Positions 11,646 to 23,173 of a DNA stretch of 64,000 nucleotides are shown here, piece after piece. Position 1 is the stretch's first letter. Each line of letters begins with the position of its first letter. The notes below the pieces were generated by a model that saw only the letters and a list, made by a program, of their open reading frames with translations, ran no database searches and had not been told where the DNA came from. Made by a program: the position numbers and the translations under genes. This DNA is from Chimonanthus salicifolius (lineage: Eukaryota; Streptophyta; Magnoliopsida; Laurales; Calycanthaceae): positions 20,541,302 through 20,605,301 of the forward strand of contig CM023534.1 in NCBI GenBank assembly GCA_013350335.1. Reading direction: 5' to 3'.

Positions 11646-11801
11646 TTACAATTGAGGTGTTCAGATTTTTTTAGAGCACTCGATTAGTTTTTAGAACATG
11701 TGCAAGTCTCACTATTCACACACACTGTGTAAACTATGGAGAGTGTCTTTTGAAATGAGATGGAATTTGAATTCAGAACTCCTGCTTCATGAGATGGAAT
11801 T
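11646..11801 (-). mobile_element. tRNA-derived SINE family A, antisense (unit 2)
   Basis: This is the same element as at 2062-2235 and 18191-18371. It is bracketed by ACTTAAATTGTATTTTTT on the left (about 11628-11645) and on the right (11802-11819), an 18-bp target duplication. The head is truncated: the A-box end present in unit 3 is missing. It lies about 150 bp downstream of the stop codon of gene copy 2. Confidence 0.82.
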
Positions 11802-12380
11802 ACTTAAATTGTATTTTTTGTTTTGATTATGGTTATGTTGTTGGCTACTTCGTTCTTTGTGGTTTATGTTGTATTCTTTTTCAATCTCAATAAAATCGCT
11901 GAAGGGCTTTCAACTCTTTTGTTATTGAAAGTGAAGCAACCGTGTTACAAAATGATGTGTCAATTGTTCCCGTTGGTTGACGGGTAGTTACTGTACCTTA
12001 TTTATCTTGTACTGTTATAATTAGGGACATTTAGATTGACTTGGAGATTGAAATAAAATAAATACAAATGCAAGAGAACTGGACAATTATGAAATTGCAT
12101 TTTATAGGTCTGCTTGGATTGGACAAAAAAAATTAATTACTCAGTAAAAAATAACTATTATTTTTTATGTATGAAAAATAACTATTCCATTTTTTTATGG
12201 TGAAGATTGTTTCCTAATTATTTTAAAAGTAGTTCGGAAAATGGTGAAACAATAAAAATGCTATATTGTTAGATTCAAGTGATTCAACATCAAACATTTT
12301 ATGAAAGTGTTATTTTTTAATTTTTTAAGAACTATTTCTCGTCTCTTTTCAAATTTCTTTGAAATTTAAAAATGAAACAA

Positions 12381-12539
12381 GTTTATCTCAGCTGCTTACC
12401 TCCCACTTCAGGAAGCGGGAGGTCACGGGTTCGAGTTCCCATGGCCTAATCTTGATGTGCCTTAGAGGTAGAGATCCACCCGTGTGATTTTATACACGGT
12501 ATCTCATAGTTTCTTACACGTAAATTAAATAAAAAAAAA
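12381..12539 (+). mobile_element. tRNA-derived SINE family B (unit 2)
   Basis: An A-box region TATCTCAGCTG is followed by B-box GGGTTCGAGTTCC (about 12428-12440), and the copy ends CACGTAAATT plus an A-rich tail. It sits directly after GAAATTTAAAAATGAAACAA. Unit 3 has the same SINE in the same place, and unit 1 has an empty site there. Confidence 0.85.
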
Positions 12540-13075
12540 TCATGTATTTGAGTTTTCCATTTTTAAAAGCAAAATAATCACAGATTTTCTAAACCTAAAA
12601 ATCAAATTATTAGTGTATTAGGTTCAATAAACCATCAGCGAGGGATTTACCCTCTCAGATGATTGGCCTAACCCCTAATGTATCCTTCACAAAATAATCA
12701 CTGTCGAGCTAGTGCCGTCCATTCATTTTTTCTCACCTTCTTTTTCTTTTCTTTTTTCTCCTTCAACTAGGATTTGGGTTTCCCAAAATCTAAAAAAGAA
12801 AAGTCACTGAATCGGAATTGACTTTGGGTTTTAAATAAAATGGAATCATATTTTGTTTTCTATTTTTTTAAAATTTAAAAAATTGATAACTTTTAAGCTT
12901 AACTGAGCAAATGGGTTTTCTAAAACCTAAAATTTATGTACATCTACATTTATTTTCTAATATTTAAATGGAAAAACTTTGAGAAATCTTTGAGCTCGAA
13001 AAGGTATGAGCCCTCAAATTTTAAATCGAGATTCGTTACCTTCTATTGAAGTATTTCTATCTTAAATATGATAAT

Positions 13076-13260
13076 TGTTGGAATAATTAGAATAATTATG
13101 TAAGTAGATTTCTAGTTTGAGTTTACCTTTAATAAAATGTGTATTTGATTTATAATTAGTTAAGTGTTTGAGTCTGTGATAGCCCTAGGATCAGCTACAA
13201 GCTATATATACATGTAATAGCATAGATACTTAATAACATAAACACTTTTATTTTTCTACA
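13076..13260 (+). mobile_element. Small solo LTR (185 bp)
   Basis: It begins TGTTGGAATAATTAG, ends TTTTTCTACA, and is flanked by the 5-bp direct repeat ATAAT (13071-13075 and 13261-13265). Units 1 and 3 read straight through this position (GATAATGTCAACTACTC and GATAGTGTCAACTACTC). TG...CA ends plus a 5-bp target duplication mark a solo LTR, Copia-like by its start. Confidence 0.92.
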
Positions 13261-13645
13261 ATAATGTCAACTACTCTTGTTGGAATTTGGAAAACATGAT
13301 TTCTATCATAATCTGATTTAGGATGAGAAATGGCTTCAAATGAATGCCACATGCACGCACGTGATTTTTTGGTATTAAAAATTTTGTTTACATTTCAGTG
13401 ACTTTTGAAATTTGGCGAAGAGGGTGGGTTTTTTGCAGTGTCGGTCATGATATACTATGAAATTTCAGGGGTCTTAAATGAAATCGTAAGATAGGCCCTA
13501 CTGTAATTAGTATAACTTGGGGGTGGGAGCTCACATACCCTGAAATTTTGGCCACCTATGTCAAAGGCAAGCCCTAGTTTTGGGATACGAGAAGGAAGGG
13601 AGATAGAAAAGAGGAAGGATGGAGGAAAATCCAAACTCTCATGGA

Positions 13646-13953
13646 TAGGGGTGAAATTTGGGTCGGGTTTTAATGCATTTGTAAATTTAGAATCAATTTG
13701 GGTTAGGAAAAAACCCGTATAGAATTCGACCCAATCCGAGTTTCAAAAATGTATAAAAAAAAAATTTGTTGATTTTGTTTTTTCCAAATTTAATCTAAAA
13801 ATGGGTCGGGCTGTCGACCAACCAATTCAGGACATGTCGGGTTGAACAACTCAGACTAACAATTTGAGTAAAGTCAGGTTGAGCTCAATAATTTTTTATA
13901 TAAGTTGAATTTATTTATTAAAACCTGTTCTAATTGTCCAAGTTTCAACCCTA
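13646..13953. mobile_element. MITE of the TAGGGTGAAA family (unit 2)
   Basis: The left end TAGGGGTGAAATTTGGG and right end (complement TAGGGTTGAAACTTGG) form terminal inverted repeats of about 16 bp. The flanks CTCATGGA and TTCATGAG are a degenerate 8-bp pair. It is homologous to 23174-23637, where the target duplication is perfect. Confidence 0.7.
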
Positions 13954-14330
13954 TTCATGAGTTTTGACAAGCATATTAGTTTTTTTTTTTTTTTAAAAAT
14001 TTCTTTCACCTCTTCTCAAAGGCCTTTTGAAAGCTATTGCAATAAAACCGCTAAAAAAAAAAACAAAGCTATTGCAATAAATAATCTCGGCCATTGAAAA
14101 AATCGGACGGTTATTGTTCACCCATGCTTTTTTTTACTTGCGTACAAGAGCTAGAGCAGGTGAAACCTATTATTTATATAATTAAAAAGTTGATTATTTG
14201 AAAATCAGTGAAAGATTTTTCTTTTTTCTTTACAACTTATTTATTAAAGAGCTTAGGGCCTAAAGAAAAGATGAAATTTTCTCAATAAACCTTAAACGAC
14301 ATGGCATCAAAATAATTTTGTGAATGCTTT

Positions 14331-15599
14331 TTTAAAATAGCTATAATTTCTTAAATCACACAAATAAAATAATATTAATTAATTTTCTTTGGTTCAGGTT
14401 AATTTACATTAGACTCAAGCTTCAACTAAGGAATGACATAGTTTCTATATCATGATATTTCAAAAAAAATTATTTGTATTGATCACTAAACCACCGGTAT
14501 ATATATTTCGATTTAAGTGAGTTTAAACACATCTTATTATTGTATTACTACTTTTTTATTGTAAAAATTTAAATATATGGACATATTTATAATACACTCA
14601 TAAAGTGACATCATATACTTCAATTGGTCATGATGCAGGATTAAGATTGTAAATTCAAGAGATCTAGACTAACCTTAACCTTCCAATTTAAATGAAAACT
14701 TTAAATCTGAATTCTACAATTTAATGACTGATACGTATCGGTGCACTAATACTAGCGTAACGGGGCACCAAATTTTTTATCCTTCTAAAATAATGCATCT
14801 ATTCATACGAAATTTACAATCATTTAAAGAGTAATTTTAATACGAGTCTCTTTAAAAAAGTTTTCCTAGTCAAATAAATAGGTGATTTGATTTGACTCGA
14901 ATAAAAGAATAGACTCGAAATTATTTTACCCATTTATCAAGATTGAAAATAGACCTAAATCTGAAATAGACCGGATCTTATCCATTATCCGACTTAAATA
15001 TTAGATAACTACTAGCTAAGGCATGAAAAATTAACGAATACAAGTATATAAAAACAAAATGATTCATTACAAATGTTATCCTAGTCCTAACCTAGAATGG
15101 CTCAGCATTTTAAAATTTGTAAGTTTAAAAATATAGCTTGATTAATGTATAAAAAACATTGCAATTAACTCTACAAGCTTGTTTTTAAGGAAAACAAATT
15201 TTGATATTTTAAATTTATATTTCATTTTAATTTTTAATGATAATTGGCGATATAAAAAATTACTTTAATTGAAAAGTTTATATTTAAAGAGAAAAGAAAA
15301 TGGCAATGAAAAGTTTATATTTTTTTTTAAGTTGTTAGTGGGTGCTGGTGTTGCAGTATCATTAGACAAAACTTAAAATTCTACAACATATAATAAAATA
15401 AAAAACCTAAAAAAATTGATAGAAAGGTATACGATCAAATGTAATTACAATAAAATTAATTAAATTAGATCAATTGGTCTATTAAATATGCACGGTCAAT
15501 GTTTCAATATGGGTTTCATTATTTTAATTTTTTTATTTTTAAAATTTTGTAAATATAGTCAATAACCAGAAAGAGTATATTTAAAGTGGAGATCAATAA
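14331..15599. other. AT-rich spacer between units 2 and 3
   Basis: No gene was found. The stretch 15119-15310 is a second copy of the 5' flank of unit 3 (15660-15855), with shared strings such as AACATTGCAATTAAC and GATATTTTAAATTTATATTT. The left border of unit 3 therefore itself carries a partial direct duplication. Confidence 0.65.
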
Positions 15600-16187
15600 A
15601 TATCACTTAATCAATCTATGCATGTTCCCTGAATTAATAAATTTTAATTATTTTAAGTTTCTTTCATTTTTTAAACTTTGTAAGTCTAAAAATATAGTTT
15701 GATTGACGTATAAAAACATTGCAATTAACCCAACAAGCTATGTTTTTAAGGAAAACAATTTTTGATATTTTAAATTTATATTTCATTTTAACTTTTAACG
15801 ATAATTGGTGACATTAAAAATTACTTTAATTGAAAAGTCTATATTTGGCAATGAAAATTGAAATGGAAATGGAAGGATAATTTAATAAGGAAAAGATGGA
15901 AATAAAATTTTGCAATTTTATAATTATTGAATTATATTTTATAATGGTAATAATTATTAACTTTAAGGGTAAAGAAGTTGAAAATGTTGGATTATCGGTA
16001 TTCTACTTGTACCGTATTTAAGACACCGGTGTCTCAGTAATTTTCCATTCTCCCCTCAAAAGTAATCAGTTCTCCATTTTAGCCTTTTGAGACTTCGACG
16101 AGTTTTCCTGGAAAACATTTTCCATCTCTTCATTTGCTGTCTTTGCATTTGTTTCCTCTTCTCTACGCCGTCGGAAGAGGAGACGAT

Positions 16188-18038
16188 ATGGATTCCTGGG
16201 TGGCAGATGCCATGTCCGACACCTATGCCGTTGCGAAGTTCTTGATGGAGCTTTCCCAATCAAATCGGGGGAAGAGCAAGGTGGCTCCTCAGCCGCTGCA
16301 AGGGTTTCGAAGGAAACGGTCGAGGATGATAACTCTCGACGTAATTAAAGAATCTAAGAAAGAAGAATCAAGGCCGAGACGCGCCAGCCCCACTACACCG
16401 CTTTCTTGGACTGACGGTTCTTCCACCAGCAGCGCCGGCGAGTCGATCGGGATGCTGCAAGGGTTTCGAAGGAAACGGTCGAGGATGATAACTCTCGACG
16501 TAATTAAAGAATCTACGAAAGAAGAATCAAGGCCGAGACGCGCCAGCCCCACTACACCGCTTTCTTGGACTGACGGTTCTTCCACCAGCAGCGCCGGTGA
16601 GTCGATTGGGATGCTGCAAGCCAGAATGGAACTACTCTCTAGGAATCGGAAACGAAAATCGAATTCAAAGGTAGGCATTCTGTTGATTTTTTTACTCTTT
16701 TTTTTTTTTTCTCCCTCTTTCTGGTTTTTTACTCTTTTTTTTTCTCCTGAATGAAACCCTTCACAGAAGATGACGAAACCCTTACATTTTGTCATGAATT
16801 CATGCCTTTTGCTTTTATTTTATTTCTAAATCTTATTATTATTCTTTTATTAAACCCTACTTTCGTTCTCTCTGTTTTTTTTCTCGGAGGTTTTTACATT
16901 TAAAAGATGAAACCCTTGACGCAAGATGACAAAAATACCCATACATTTCGTCCAGGACAAGGGTATCTTGGTCAGGATGAGGCGATGGGCTTTTGGATTT
17001 ATATTTTTCTTTTTTCTTAATTTGTTATTTCATTTTAGGAAATGGGAAAGTGCCTCTGATTGGGCCCTACATATGTGATGGTTGGATTAGCCCCTCCCCA
17101 TTCGTAATTAGGAACTCTTTTCCAAATGCAGATCACAAAACAGAGAAGCTAAAGCCCAATAAAACTTTCTTCTTCTCCAAGTCCACAACATGGCCTCAAT
17201 TCTCCTCCTTCCTCTCTTGTTTACCATCACGCATCACCCATGCGGCTACATTCGAGATGAAAAATCAATGCTCATACCCAGTGGAGGAAAACGTCTGAAC
17301 CAAAACCAACCATGGTCCATTACAGCAGACCCGGCCACTCTGTGTTCCCCAAGGCATTTTGCTCAGGTCACTGCAGAGGGGAAGAATGCCAATCAATGAG
17401 AATAAGAAACTATCCCTATCCCTTACATGGACTAGAGAAAATACAATAACCATCACCTTGTGTAACATGATTACGATTACTGATTTTGTCGGCCATGGGA
17501 AAAGAAGAACACACACAAACATAGTTCGTAAAGACGTCTATTGGCAGACTTGATTTGGTTAATTCAAACCCCCCTGAATCCAAAAAGGAACAATTTGGTT
17601 GGAATCCCTTTGGGTGTTGATAAGCAACTATTGTTTCGCTTTTTTATTTTTGTATTGTGTGGATTTTATCTTTAAATGGGTTCATTGATAGGCTCTGACA
17701 TTGATTTCTTTTGACTGGGTTCAGGTTGATATTACCCAAAACAAAAAAATGAAGTTTACCATTAAAGCTGGAAAGACTAAGAAGGTATGATCTAATTCTA
17801 ACCACAGTTTGATATCTTCTCAGTTTCATCTTATTTAATAGTATATTCTCTATTAATTGGAATATAGAGGTAATTGAGTGTTAAACCATGATTGTTTTTG
17901 CTAATGAATTGGAGTTCTAACGTGTGACAGTGCTTGCAGAATGATGCAGATTCTCAGGAAGAGTTGAATAACATTGACATGCATAAGATTTTCTACCGAG
18001 TCCCAGATCTCAATCTGCCTCCTGAATCTGAGGATTGA
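16188..18038 (+). CDS. EAR-motif (DLNLPP) small nuclear-type protein, copy 3
   Basis: Three exons are predicted: 16188-16670, 17725-17784 and 17931-18038. All are in phase 0 and join to an open frame of about 216 codons with GT-AG introns. The protein starts MDSWVADAMSDTYAVAKFL. It has two tandem copies of a 53-residue block containing FRRKRSRMITLDV and SPTTPLSWTDGSSTSSAGES, then a basic NRKRKSNSK, a middle exon VDITQNKKMKFTIKAGKTKK, and the end YRVPDLNLPPESED. DLNLPP is an EAR-type motif; proteins with it commonly bind TOPLESS co-repressors. The basic runs could be nuclear localization signals. No known domain is seen. Intron 1 contains a thaumatin-like pseudogene. It is the only copy without an obvious lesion, but expression is unknown. 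It could instead be a recently decaying duplicate. Confidence 0.7.
16296..16613 (+). repeat. 159-bp in-frame tandem duplication in exon 1 of copy 3
   Basis: Units 16296-16454 and 16455-16613 both start CTGCAAGGGTTTCGAAGG and have a period of exactly 159 bp (53 codons). They differ at only a few positions (for example AAGAAAGAAG against ACGAAAGAAG). The duplicated block starts within the region duplicated in copy 2, but its length and end point differ. Confidence 0.93.
17190..17345 (+). pseudogene. Thaumatin-like protein (PR-5) pseudogene, copy 3
   Basis: The signal peptide MASILLLPLLFTI (17190) runs into CGYIRD because the frame is shifted. The mature frame ATFEMKNQCSYPV is readable one base over. 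About 22 bp found in copy 2 (between CCCAGTG and GAGGAAAACG) are gone, which causes a stop at VEENV. The match to PR-5 ends near GCAGACCCGG (about 17335). The leader with AAACAGAGAAGC and the ATG are kept, but the TATA box is not. It lies in intron 1 of the EAR gene. Confidence 0.85.
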
Positions 18039-18190
18039 ATGCAATTTGATTTATACACTCAAGCCAAAGCAAGTGTATATATGCAGTCCCATGTAGGTAG
18101 AATATTCTTGAGGGCGTGTACTACCCTGTGGAGCCAGCACTATCTATCTTCATCACTATCAGTTCTACCGAAGTTAAATTGTATTTTTTT

Positions 18191-18371
18191 TTACGATTGA
18201 AGTGTTCAGAGTTTTTTAGAGCACTCGATTAGTTTTTAGAGCGTGTGCAAGTCTTACTATTCACACACTGTGTAAACTATGGAGAGTGTATTTTGAAGTG
18301 AGATAGAATTTGAACTCGAGACTCCTACTTTGTGAGACACGATCTGACCAGCTCTCCAACTCTTTAGAATT
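18191..18371 (-). mobile_element. tRNA-derived SINE family A, antisense (unit 3)
   Basis: This is the most complete in-unit copy. The minus-strand B-box region is GAGTTCAAATTC, and the head reads TGGTCAGATCGTG near 18345. It is flanked by TTAAATTGTATTTTTTT on the left and ACTTAAATTGTATTTTTT on the right (from 18372). The position matches units 1 and 2, so the insertion predates the triplication. Confidence 0.82.
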
Positions 18372-19029
18372 ACTTAAATTGTATTTTTTGTTTTGGTTAT
18401 GCTGTTGGCTACTACTTCGTTCTTTGTGGTTTATGTTGTATTCTTTTTCAATCTCAATAAAATTGCTCTCTTAATAAAAAAAGGCTTTCAACTCTGTTGT
18501 TATTGAAAGTGAAGCAACCTTATTACAGTATGATGTGTCAATTGTTCATGATGGTTGACGGGTAGTTACTGCACCTGATTTATCTTGTACTGTTATAATT
18601 AGGGACATTTAGATTGACTTGGAGATCGAAATTAAAAAAAAAATGCAAGAGAACTGGACAATTATGAAATTGCATTTTTATGGGTATGTTTGGATTGGAC
18701 AAAAATAATTAACTATTCAATAAAAAATAACTACTAATTTTTTATGTATGAAAAATAACTATTCCATTTTTTTTTATGGTGAAGATTGTTTCCTAGTTAT
18801 GTTTAAAAGTAATTCGGAAAATAGTGAAACAATAAAAAAATTCAACCACCATTTATGATTGGCTTTAGGCGCTGGAAAAAGGGGTGAATGCACTATACAG
18901 AACAGAAGATCATTATTCTTAGATTCAAGTGATTCAACATCAAACATTTTATGAAGTAATATTTTTTAATTTTTTAAGAACCATTTCTCATCTCTTTTCA
19001 GATTTCTTTGAAATTTAAAAATGAAAGAA

Positions 19030-19185
19030 GGTGTAGCTCAGTTATCTCCCACTTCAGGAAGTGGGAGGTTACGAGTTCGAGTTCTCATGACTTAATTTTA
19101 GTGTACCTTAGAGTAGGGGTCCACCTGTGATAATTTTATACACAGTGTCTCACAGTTTTCTACACGTAAATTGAAAAAAAAAAAA
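19030..19185 (+). mobile_element. tRNA-derived SINE family B (unit 3)
   Basis: A-box-like GTGTAGCTCAGTT, B-box GGTTACGAGTTCGAG, and the end ACACGTAAATT plus a poly(A) tail. It is inserted at the same base as the unit 2 copy, next to GAAATTTAAAAATGAAAGAA. The flank then resumes with CTCATATATTTGAG, exactly as at the empty site in unit 1 (about 2888-2900). Confidence 0.88.
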
Positions 19186-19902
19186 CTCATATATTTGAGT
19201 TCCTCATGTATCCCTCACAAGCTAAGTAGACCGATGTTAGTTGTCACTGTTGAGCTAGTGGAGTCCATTCATTGATACTGGTCCTCACTTCTCACCCCTT
19301 TTTTTTTTCTCCTTCAACTAGGATTTGGGTTTCTTATTTTTCAAACCCAAAAATCTAAAAATAAAAAATGAGTTACTCAGTTTTAAGAGCTTAAAGATTA
19401 CTGAATCGGAATTGACTTTGGGTTTTAAATAAAATGGAATCATATTTTGTTTTTTAGTTTTTAAAATTTAAAAAATAGATAACTTTTAAGCTTAACTGAG
19501 AAAATGGGTTTTCTAAAACCTAAAATTTAGATACATCTATATTTATTTTCTAATATTTAAATGTAAAAAAATTGAGAAATCTTTGAGCTCAAAAAGGTTG
19601 AGCCCTCAAATTTTAAATCGAGATTCGTTACCTTCTATTGAAATATTTCTATCTTAAATATGTAAATATGATAGTGTCAACTACTCTTGTTGGAATTTGG
19701 AAAAAAATGACAGCACCTCGATGTTAGAACTTAGAACCTGAATTTATATCTAAAATAGACATATCATAATCTGATTTAAGATGAGTAATGGCTTCAAAAG
19801 AATGCCACATTCACGCACGTGATTTTTTGGAATTAAAAAATTATTTCCATTTCAGTGACTTTTGGTGCTTGCCGAACAGGGTGGGTTTTGGGGTACTGGC
19901 GT

Positions 19903-20003
19903 TTTGCAGAATATTAACGGTAATTGTTAATAGCGAGATAATTTTAAATTCTCAAATTTTTATAGAGAATTTAACAGGAAAATCTCATAGAAAATATAAT
20001 CGT
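19903..20003. mobile_element. Fragment of a hAT end (CAGTGTAACAAATAC family)
   Basis: AATATTAACGGTAATTG, GAGAATTTAACAGGAAAATC and TCATAGAAAATATAA match the subterminal sequence of the hAT elements at 57960-59548 (TAATAACGGCAACTT, GGGAATTTAACGGGAAAATC) and 36257-37483. Neither terminus is intact. Confidence 0.5.
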
Positions 20004-21374
20004 ACCTCGTATGGTTATTGTTCACCCATGCTTTTTTGACTTGCATACAGGAGCTTGTGCATGTGAAACATATATTGTAATTAAAAACTTGATTATTGAA
20101 AATAATTAAAGATTTTTCTTTATAACTTATTTATTAAAGGTCTTAGGGTCTGAATTAAATAGATGAATTTTTCTCAAATAAACCTTAAACAACATAGCAT
20201 CAAAATAATTTTGCAAACTTAAAAAAAAAATGGTAAACTTAAGAATAACATTCAAAACTAATTGAATTAAAATAAAAAATGATAAATTATAGCGGCAATC
20301 ACTCAATGGGCTTGCAAGTAGGTCACTAACCGACATTGGGCTTCCTTAATCAAGCATGTTTCTTCTCATTTCTAAAATGGGCTTGAGTTAAGAAGAAAAA
20401 GTTTAATCTATTGCTCACCTCAATGTTTAAAAACTCATATCTTTGATAGATGGAAAATTAAGAGACACCGGTTTTAAGTGTTTTACTCATGTTAGTAGAA
20501 GACCAAATTGACCCCATTGTCTAAAGTTGAGATAAAGAATGACATGTTAGATAGTAGAGTGATTGATGGCATAGTTTATAATAAGGTCAATTGAAGAAGA
20601 AGAAAAACCTCTAAAATCTCTAAAACCGACTCAAAATTGTTGAGATTTTTGCTTTAATGATGATGATAATAACTTTTAAAGTAAAATAAAAGTAGAACTT
20701 GACTAATTATCAAGCGAAATCAATCAATAGATTCCATTAGCCAACTAGGCACGTTAGTTTAGATATTTTTTGTAAGTATTTTTGACAAAGAATCAATTAG
20801 TTATTGGTTTAGATCAATCAAGTCGCTCAGTTCAATTTTATATAACAATTCATAGAACTTGTAAATTTATCTAATGGAAAAATAGAAGTTACTAAAAAAT
20901 ATCTAATTGATAAAACATCAAAGTGAAGACATTGTTCATAAAGAATTGTCAAGCCTCTAACAAGATAATCAAAACAAGTATGAGAAATGATCTAGTGTAA
21001 AAGACTTCCATCAAAATTTCACCATCCTTCTAAAAAGGTCTTATTTTTAAAAATTCAAATTCCACCAATAAATGTTGAACGTACAAGACTTTATTTTATT
21101 ATGATTGGGTCTCGTGCACCTAAGTCATTTCTCAATAAATATAGTTGTAAGTAATACATCTTCCATAGCTAATTTATAATAATCACTTAAAAAATATTAA
21201 TGCTAACTCTCCAACTCTCAGGTTTTAATAGTTGAATATACTATTTAATCAAGTAGTTCAATTGCTGCCTCACTTACGCAAATTGTGTTGATGTCTTGTC
21301 CAATTTATTATGAACTTAGATTAAAAGTGAATTCTAACTAGTTTAATCTGGGAAATTAATCTCGAATTTTTTAG

Positions 21375-21470
21375 CATGGGATATCTCGGTCGATACGATA
21401 TGTATCGGTCGTACCATAAGAATATCGGCCAATATCATCGATATATATCGTGCTTAAAAATCTTGAGATT
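21375..21470. repeat. ATCGGCCGAT-type palindromic repeat
   Basis: A block of GATATCTCGGTCGATACGAT, TATCGGTCG, ATATCGGCCAATATC and CATCGATATATATCG. It belongs to the same dispersed family as 3054-3168 and 24529-24976. Confidence 0.5.
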
Positions 21471-21820
21471 GAGTTGACTCAACAAGTCAATAGAAACTTG
21501 ACCCACTTTGAAAACTATGAATTAAAGACAAAATTTCGTAAATTCCTACTCAATAAAACTTCCATAGTTCCATAGATCCCATTTGAAAACAATATTCAAA
21601 ACTAAAATATGGTCAAAATTTCTCATGTTTTTGACAAGTTGACATCTATATTCACATTTTTTTTGGCATTTTATCAAACATTTAATGATATGAGCCAAAT
21701 CAAAATAAAAAATGAAAATTTTTGTCAACCTATTACGTGTGCCAGAAATTTTCTATACTACCTATTTTTTTTTTCAAACCTTAAGAAAAGCTTTTTCGTC
21801 AATTATTAATAGGTTCCACA

Positions 21821-21985
21821 TGGTGTAACTCAACTGGTTATCTTTTGTCTTAAGAAGTGGGAGGTTATGGGTTTGAGCCTCCATGGCTTAATTTTTCGGT
21901 GCCCTATGGGTAGTGGACTCACTCGTGGGGATTTTACGTTGGGTATCCTACGGTTTTCCACACGTAAATTCAAAAAAAATAAAAA
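21821..21985 (+). mobile_element. tRNA-derived SINE family B
   Basis: The A-box TGGTGTAACTCAACTGG is at the start and B-box GGTTTGAGCCTCC is near 21869. The body GATTTTACGTTGGGTATCC is followed by CACACGTAAATTC and an A-rich tail. AATAGGTTCC before it (21808-21817) and AATAGGTCCT after it suggest a target duplication. Confidence 0.8.
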
Positions 21986-22239
21986 TTGATGAATAGGTCC
22001 TCTTTGTTGGACAATGAGTTCCTTAGTATGAAATGGAAACTTATTTACTCACATGTCTCCAAAATGTGCAAGAAAATCATACAATTTTGAAATTCTATAT
22101 TGACTCCATGATTGAAAGCAATGTGCGCAAAGGTACCTTATAAAAATGTATTCAAAATTGTATCGAGATTTTGAAATTCCATGAAATGTCGTGCATTTCA
22201 TGTTGTTGTGACATGTAAGAGGAAGAGAACATCCGGGGT

Positions 22240-22440
22240 TGCAACTTACAATCTTAAAGGGTTGGTCTGACCGTCAAGAAGTCTATTTCATGAAACAGGG
22301 TCTTGAGTTTAATTTAAGTTCAATCTCAACGGGTTACTTTCCATATACTTAATTAGTTTGTGTGGATTGAAAGGTTTAGATCTGTTTGTGAGATTAGTCT
22401 CATCTCCAATATAGGAGGAAAATACTCAAGTTATCTAGAA
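22240..22440 (+). mobile_element. tRNA-derived SINE family C, diverged
   Basis: GGGTTGGTCTGACCGTCAAG (A-box part), AGGGTCTTGAGTTTAATTTA (B-box part) and CAATCTCAACGGGTTAC match the SINE at 24082-24308 in the same order. The A tail and target duplication are not clear. Confidence 0.55.
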
Positions 22441-23173
22441 TTCATGTGTTAAATTTCGAAATTTATGATTAAATGTGAAAATGAGGGACTGAGAATTGTC
22501 GAAAGAGAAATAAGAAGAATTAAAAATAGAAAATCACTAGTAGTGTAGCTCTCACTTTCTAATTACTTTCTCCTTAGGGTTTAGCCAAAGTTGCACCCAC
22601 GGCATTAAGAAGTCCTCCTCTTCCATCACCCAAAAGACAGAATTTTACATCTTTCAAAATCAAAGATGGGCAGTTTGGAGTTGGAATGACTTAATGGCAA
22701 ATTTGACTTAGATTTTAAACTAATTGGATTGTGTCAAATGAACCAGTCAAGCCTTCAACTCTAAATGGGAGAGGAGAATTCCAATAGCAAACTTCTTTTT
22801 TGAAAAGATAGCTTCACAGCACATGATTTGAATTCAAAGAAAGTGAAAAGCTACACTTTCTGAGAAAATGGAACTTTCACATAAGGCACATTCATTGATT
22901 GCTAAAGAAATGCTTCTCCCTTTCATTTCACATATTTTTCTATAATACTGAAAAAGAGATGAATGAAATTATTATTTTTTTAAACGTATAAGAAAGAGAA
23001 CATTTAGAATATTGAATTTTCTAGCGCTGAACATTAAAACATGTATAAAATCTTATTTAGAAGACCTTACTTTTCATAGGTTGAGAAAGCAACATTAACA
23101 ATTTGTGCAATTTTAAACATTTATTTACAACATATATTTTTTGGAGAATGAATTTTACAGGTATGGTGATTTT

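Larger units (their letters stand above)
8190..14330 (+). repeat. Tandem segmental duplication, unit 2
   Basis: This is the second direct copy. Its 5' flank (from about 8245, TATAAAAAACATTGCAATTA) matches the 5' flank of unit 3. It holds the complete exon 1 region, thaumatin-like pseudogene, exons 2 and 3 and the long 3' tail. Private insertions relative to the other units are a 262-bp TRIM-like piece (10115-10376) and a 185-bp solo LTR (13076-13260). The right boundary near 14330 is where similarity to unit 1 is lost. Confidence 0.88.
15600..20390 (+). repeat. Tandem segmental duplication, unit 3
   Basis: This is the third direct copy, ending with the GGGCTTGCAAGTAGG block also present at the end of unit 1. 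Compared with unit 2 it lacks the TRIM-like and solo LTR insertions and the TAGGGTGAAA MITE. It has a private fragment of a hAT end (19903-20003). Confidence 0.88.

Noticed and set aside
12381..12460. A and B box matches that could suggest tRNA genes (also at 5639, 19030, 21821, 24082)
   Set aside because: No acceptor or anticodon stems can be drawn, each has a conserved non-tRNA body and A tail, and the copies repeat: they are SINEs.
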